DNA of 64,000 nucleotides from Hawksworthiomyces lignivorus (taxonomy: Eukaryota; Ascomycota; Sordariomycetes; Ophiostomatales; Ophiostomataceae): contig NTMA01000029.1 in assembly GCA_002917075.1 (NCBI GenBank), forward strand, positions 2,810 to 66,809, in the 5' to 3' direction. Shown one piece after another: positions 58,422 through 64,000 of this stretch. A program made the translations under genes and the position numbers. Numbering within the stretch: position 1 is the first letter of the stretch; each line of letters opens with the position of its first letter. Below the pieces are notes generated by a model that made no database searches, had not been told where the DNA came from, and saw nothing but the letters and a program-made list of their open reading frames with translations.

Positions 58422-61400
58422 ATGGTCTCTCATAATGGCACTAGCACTCCTCTTTCGGCAATCTTGCTGCTCATAGCAGCCAACCTGCTGCTGCCGATAG
58501 CCATTGGCATCTTTGGCAAGGGTTTCTTTCCTTACAAGCCTTTGCTCCCCGGCCTGGCTCAGTATGAGGACAGCGGCAGCGGACAGCCGGCGCCGGCGCC
58601 TTTTGACCGCGTCATCTTTATGGTGGTTGATGCGCTGAGAAGGTAGCTTGGAAATAATGCGAGACGGGATATGTACAGAACAATATACTAACCAAAACGC
58701 CAGCGACTTTGTCTATGTTGCAAACAGCGGTTTTCAATACACCCAATCGTGAGCCGCGCCCCGCTCTCCTTTTTGAAAAGCTATGCATGTCTTAGAGAGC
58801 CATCTTACTCACCTTTCCGTCTAGGCTCATCCGTAGTGGCGCTGCCATTCCCTTTACGGCACATGCTACGTCCCCGACGGTCACAATGCCGCGGATCAAG
58901 GCCATCACCACGGGATCTATTCCTTCTTTCCTTGATGTGGTTCTTAATGTCGACGAGGGTGACAAGTCGTCGTCCTTGGCGTCACAAGACACTTGGCTGG
59001 CCCAGATGAAGGCCAAAGCCTCCGGAAAACTCGTTCTCTACGGTGACGACACCTGGCTCAAACTCTTTCCAGACACCTTCGATCGTGCCGACGGCACGAC
59101 GAGCTTTTTTGTATCAGTATGTGCCTCGCCCCCGCTCTATTTCTAATCCCTTATGGATTGTTGCTTACAATCTTGGGCTAGGATTTCACTGAAGTCGACA
59201 ACAATGTCACTCGTCACGTTGCAGATGAGCTGCTGCAGGATGACTGGAGCGTCATGGTGCTCCATTATCTTGGCCTGGACCACATTGGCCACAAAGGCGG
59301 CCCCAGAAGCCCCAATATGATCCCGAAGCAGCACGAGATGGACAGTATCGTTCGCCAGATCTACGAGGCCCTCGAATCGCAACCGCATCTGTCGTCGACT
59401 CTGCTGGTCATGTGCGGCGACCATGGCATGAACGATGCCGGCAACCACGGCGCCTCGTCTGCCGGTGAGACGTCGCCTGCCCTTGTCTTTGTAGCCCCCA
59501 AGCTGCGAGCTGCTTTTGAGCATGCGGACAAAGAAGCTGCCGAGAAGCTCCGCGAATCTCCGCTGGGCGAGCGCGAAGACTTTCAGTTCTATCATACAGT
59601 TGAACAGTCTGACCTGGCCCCCACTCTCGGCGCTCTGCTTGGGTTTCCAGCACCGAAGAACAACCTGGGTGCCTTCATCCCCGACTTTCTGCCTTTATGG
59701 AATGACCGACAGAGCCATGTGCGGATCCTAATGCACAATGCTCGGCAAATTATGGGCATTCTGACCGCGGCATTTGGCACTGAAGTGTTCCAGGAGGCGT
59801 CGGCCGATTCAGCTGCTTGTGCGCACCCCCGTTCAGACATCGAAGAACTCGCTTGCGAGTGGCAGGCAATCGTTCGTGCTGTTCCTGTAGTTAAAGATGA
59901 AGATACGAATGGGAGCGACGTGCACGAATATAACGAGTGGATCGACAGGACTATTAAGGTATGTTGTTATCATCGCAGATGGCCTTGCTCTACCTTTTTG
60001 AGACGAGGTTCTGATTTTTTTCAGTGGCTACGAAATGCTCAGCAGACGATGAGCGGTATGGCTAGCAACTACGACATGCCCAAGCTTGGTTTTGGTATGG
60101 CAGCCGCAACGGGCGGTTTGGTTCTGGCCCTTGCTGCGTCGTATTACTCGTTCCTCTCCCAAGGAGGCAGTGGGGGCCTCCGAGTGGTGGCACCGTTTGC
60201 ATCGGTCAGCGTTGCCTATGGAGTCATGATGTTTGCCAGCAGCTACGTTGAAGAAGAGCACCACTTTTGGTACTGGGCTGCGACCGCTTGGCTGGCATTT
60301 GTCAGCGTTCGTGGCCTGGCAACGCCATCGGCCAAGGATACTGGCATCACTCAGGTCCTTGCCGTGGCAGTTGTTACGGTGGCCTTTGTGGCTGTCCGCC
60401 TGATCCGCGGCTGGAACCAGACCGGCCAGAAGTTTGCCGGGGAACCGGACCTGGTCAAGATATTCTTGCAGCCAAACCCGCTGCTGCTCTGGGTCCTCGT
60501 CACAAGCTCTTATGCATGGACCGGGTTGGAGCTCATCCAAGGCTTTTACTCTGCCGGATTCCCCCTCGCAGCAGTTCTACCGGGCGTGATTCTCCTGGTG
60601 CTGTCGGCCTTTTCTTTCAAGCTGGCGTTTACGTTTGAAGACTCGCCCGAGCTCGTCGGCAGCTTCTCCCGCACCCTGCTGCAACTGCTTGTCCGTTACG
60701 GTGGGGGCGACAAGGTGACGCTGATTACACGTGCCCGCATCGTGTTCGCGAGCGTGGCTCTTGCTACAGGGGTCGCTGTGTATGGCATTGTGGCAAAACG
60801 GCGCGCTTTGTCGAAGCAGTCTGGTATGTTTGGCCGTCTTTCAGTTCACCTGTTTCTTCTCTCTCTTTTATTTCTTGTTGTAAGACTTGTTGCTGACGAA
60901 ACCGCACAGCCCTGGACGCGCTGCTGCCCGTCTACACGGTCCTCGGGATGACGCAATCGCGCACCACCAACATCCCGCTCTTCCTTCTGTTCGGCATCGT
61001 CTTCCGCTTCCTGGCGCGCCAGCAGCGGCGGGGCCGGCTCGCTCCTGCCGAGCTGGCGACGGCCGCGCTGCTGCTGCAGTTCACGGCCTTCTTCGCCTTT
61101 GGCGGCACCAACGCCATCTCGAGCGTCGACCTGTCGTCGGCGTACAACGGCATCGCCGGCTTCTCGGCCGGCGCCGTCGGCGTGCTCATCTTTCTGAGCA
61201 ACTGGGCCGGCGCCATCTGGTGGACGGTGGCCGCGGCGCTGCTGCTGCTGCGCGAGAGGCAGCAGCGGGGTGGCCGCCACGGGCTCGCGCTCTTTCTGGC
61301 GCACGCGGCACTGCTGACCGTGTTCGCGGCCGCCAGCGTGGTCAGCGTCATGGCAGCGTGCACGGCGCTGCGCACGCACCTGTTCGTGTGGACCGTCTTC

Positions 61401-61502
61401 TCGCCCAAGTACCTGTACTGCGTGGCGTGGAGCCTGGGCATGCATCTGGGCGTGAACCTGGGCCTGGGCGGCCTGCTGTACTGGCTGGGCACCTTCGCAT
61501 AA
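58422..61502 (+). CDS. las21: GPI ethanolamine phosphate transferase 2 (Las21/Gpi7)
   Basis: A 908-residue ER membrane enzyme that adds ethanolamine phosphate to the second mannose of GPI anchors. Six exons: 58422-58642, 58704-58748, 58825-59116, 59182-59958, 60025-60823 and 60910-61502; all phases close. A signal-anchor helix (ILLLIAANLLLPIAIGIF) precedes the lumenal alkaline-phosphatase-like domain. Metal and catalytic motifs: MVVDALRSDF, TSPTVTMPRIK with the candidate Thr nucleophile, YGDDTW, LGLDHIGHKGG and CGDHGMNDAGNHG. A multi-helix C-terminal region follows, ending in the family motif LFVWTVFSPKYLY. Exon 2 is only 45 nt, so automated predictors may miss it. It converges on the condensin gene. 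Confidence 0.94.
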
Positions 61503-61755
61503 AAAGCATAGGTCTGCTACGTGAGAAAGCCGCGTGCTGTGTGGGATAAAAACAGTACTACTTCTTTTGCAATAGACACAAGATAGAGACCAAAATAGAC
61601 TGGAAAAACAAACAAAAAAAATAGTGCATGCATGTTCCTGCTGGTGGTCCTCCAGCATTAAACCAAGAAACTGCCGAACCTAGAGAGACGCAAAAATAAA
61701 TAAAATTAGAATACAAAGCAAAACAGAAAAAAAAAAAAAAATCATGTCATCTTGA

Positions 61756-64000
61756 TCAGTCATCCAGCAGGTCTTCGACGAGCGAGTCGTCATCGTCGGC
61801 ACCTTGTATCATGGTGTGCAGTGTGGTGGTCTCGTCGCCGTCGACGGCGTCGGCGTCGATCTCCTCGCCCTCCTCTTCCAAGACGCCGTCTCCTTCATCC
61901 TCGTCCTCCTCCTTGATCTGCGGGACGAGCGTGCGGTCTTCTGCAGAGCTGGCGCCGGCCAGCACCGTCCGGTCGTCTACGCCTAGCGACGTGGCACGGC
62001 TCATGCTGCGGCGGCTGCCGCCGCCCATCTGTGAGCCGATACCCTGGTCCAGGTTGTTGACGATCTTGCCCAGGCTGACGTGGATCTTGTACAGGGCGTT
62101 GCGGCTGGTCGCATCCGACAGCAGCTGGCCGTCGACGGCGTCGGACACCTCGTCGTACAGCGCCCGGATCTTGTCCTCGCTCGACGCGGGCGACACGTAC
62201 AGCTTGCCCAGGAGCGGCGCCACGACCTTCTTTTCGTCCTCTGTTTGGAGATGGTCAGCAACAAGGAACAGAAAATTGAAGGCAAGCACAAAGAAGCTCA
62301 AAAGAAGAAGAACAAAAAAAAAAGAACTTACTGCTGGCATTGCCGTGCAGGCGGTCGAGGATGGCGCTGGCAAACTCGAGGTGGACGTCGCCGTCGACGT
62401 TCTTCTTCTCGGCGCCGCCGTCGGCGGGCATGCCCGGGCTGTAGCACTTGCGGGGATCGGTCCAGTCGACGAGGCAGGCGCCGATGGTGGCGAGGCTGAC
62501 CATCTCGGCGTCGACGTCGGCGTCGTCGTCCTCGAGGCCCTCGCGCACGTTGAAGAGGACGTGCAGGGCGTCGAGGGCGACGGCCTGCATGAGGGCCTGG
62601 TTCTCGGGGCGCGAGTAGCAGAAGACGGGCAAGAAGTAGTTGAGGGCCTGGCGCACGCCCTGGTTGGCGGCGCTGGCGGGCTCAAAGTAGGCGACGACGA
62701 GCGTCTTGAGCAGCTCGAAGGCGACGTCCGGGTCGGTGACGACGCGGCCCAGCAGCAGCTTGGAGACGGCGACGACGGCGGTGGCCTGGACCTCGGGGGC
62801 CTTGGCGCCGGCGCGCAGGGCCTTGACGTAGACGCGCAGCAGGGCCGGGTTGCTGGACAGCAGCTGGGCGCCGTGGACGTTGAGGATGTCGGTGAGGATG
62901 TGTAGGGCGGTGGTCTGCAGCGAGGTGTGGCCCTTTGTGTAGAAGCGCATAAAGACCTCGAGGTTCTCCTCGGCCAGCGAGCGGTCGAGCAGGGCGCAGA
63001 GGCCCAGGCACACGAGGCCGCGCTCGCGCACGGGGGCCTCGTGGCTGCGCACGGCGGGCACGACCAGGTTGTTGAGCATGGCGACCAGGTGGTCGTTCTT
63101 CTGCAGGCTGCCGGCGACGTTGGCGAGCATGCTCTGGACGATGTGCAGGCACTTCATGTTGATGACGATCTCCTTAATGGCCTTGGCCTGGGCCTCCTCC
63201 TCGGTGAGGGCGGGCTGGCGCGACGCCTTGCTGCTCTTGGTGGGCGTGGTGTCGCTGCTGACCTCGGACTTGGCCGAGTGGAAGCTGTCGTCCTCAGCGG
63301 CGGCCTCGTTGGTGTCGACGTCGTCGAGGATGGTGTCGTGGACGTCGGCGACGGCCTCGAGGACGATGCTGCAGAACTCGCGCTCGCCGGCGGCGTCGGG
63401 TGCGCAGATGTCGCGCAGCACGTCGACCGTCAGCTTGGTGACCTCGTCTGGCAGCTCCGGGATGGACAGGCTCTGGCGCAGCAGCGCAAACATCTTACGC
63501 CGGCCGACCTCGTCAGAGTAGTCGAGGGTCAGGGCGATGTGCAGCAGCTGCTCGACGATGAACTCCTGCTCGACGGTGTCTTCCTCGTCTTCCTCCTCGT
63601 CGTCCTCGTCGATCTCCTCCTCGGCGCGCTTGACTGCGTCGACGAGCACCTTGATGTAGCGCTCGAGGTAGAAGGCCAGCTTGGTGACCTCGGGCAGCTT
63701 CTCCTCGATGAGATACTCGTACTTGCCCGAGTCGTCGCTGCGGCAGAAGTCGTTGAAGCTGCGGGCCATGAAGACGGACTCGGCAGACAGCGTCTCCCAG
63801 AAGGCGTCGTCAAAGGCGACGGCGTCGCGGTAGTCGGGCCGGCCCTCCCAGAAGCCCTGCATGGCCTCGAGGGCGACGCCGTCCTCGACGCCCGAGTTGA
63901 CGACGTCGATACGCTCGAGCAGCTCCAGGAGGCCGTCGAAGCTGGGGGCGGCCGGCTCAGCCGGCGCCTGGCCGTCTTCGCCCGCAGCAGGAGGCACGCC
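61756..64000 (-). CDS. ycg1: Condensin subunit Ycg1/Cnd3 (CAP-G), 5'-truncated
   Basis: HEAT-repeat subunit of condensin, which compacts mitotic chromosomes with Smc2/Smc4 and Brn1. The gene runs off the right edge, so the N-terminal HEAT repeats are missing. Visible: exon 64000-62332 and last exon 62240-61756 (91-nt intron, phase 1, giving NASSKDEKKVVAPLLGKLYV). Family features: IKEIVINMKCLHIVQSMLAN, RERGLVCLGLCALLDRSLA, LQTTALHILTDI, RQALNYFLPVFCYSRPENQ and DWTDPRKC. Two acidic stretches, EEEIDEDDEEEDEEDTV and the Glu/Asp-rich C-terminus, are typical of fungal orthologues. A Ser/Thr-Pro patch (SSDTTPTKSSK) may be a kinase target. No in-frame start codon for the whole gene is inside the window. 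Confidence 0.93.

Noticed and set aside
1..64000. tRNA, 5S rRNA, CRISPR or intact transposon
   Set aside because: I looked for T-loop words, 5S motifs, regular spaced repeats, transposase or reverse-transcriptase motifs and long terminal repeats, and saw none. A covariance-model scan would be decisive for RNAs.

Overview
The window is nuclear DNA of a filamentous ascomycete (Pezizomycotina, most likely a Sordariomycete; species not determinable from sequence alone). Evidence: 50-100 bp GT-AG introns with GCTAAC/GCTAAT branch points, GC-rich coding sequence, two HET-domain NLR-like genes (a class essentially confined to Pezizomycotina), a highly reducing polyketide synthase with a trans-acting enoyl reductase, and conserved fungal genes (Crz1, Las21/Gpi7, condensin Ycg1). 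Splice junctions below were read by eye; all stated reading frames close.

Layout. 0.6-3.7 kb: a small I78-family protease inhibitor (-) and a class V PLP enzyme resembling fungal ergothioneine sulfoxide lyase or isopenicillin-N epimerase (+). 4-13 kb: two same-strand, head-to-tail NLR/STAND genes, HET-NB-ARC-TPR and HET-NACHT-WD40; they look like an allorecognition or immunity locus. 13.8-22.8 kb: one very large low-complexity gene (about 2,770 residues) built of about 30 units of acidic (EP)n, a WG/GWG core and a poly-lysine block. 22.8-31 kb: gene-poor. 31-37.6 kb: a DUF7053-like protein, an MDR-family oxidoreductase with a C-terminal CaaX box, and the calcineurin-responsive C2H2 factor Crz1. 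40.2-54.3 kb: a compact secondary-metabolite cluster made of an HR-PKS (KS-AT-DH-MT-degenerate ER-KR-ACP), a divergently transcribed LovC-type trans-enoyl reductase, and a DHA1-type MFS exporter. 54.3-58.4 kb: gene-poor, with one short assembly gap. 58.4-64 kb: GPI ethanolamine-phosphate transferase Las21/Gpi7 (+) and the condensin subunit Ycg1/CAP-G (-), truncated by the window end.

How they may work together. The PKS, trans-ER and exporter form a self-consistent pathway: the PKS has no working ER, the reductase supplies it, and the MFS protein can export the product. No offloading enzyme, P450 or pathway-specific regulator is seen; Crz1 lies 2.6 kb beyond the PKS 3' end and need not be part of the cluster. 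The two NLRs share the N-terminal HET effector but differ in nucleotide-binding module and sensor repeats, and both carry recently expanded or homogenised repeats. The most unusual single gene is the CaaX-tailed oxidoreductase; the largest unexplained one is the WG/poly-K repeat protein.
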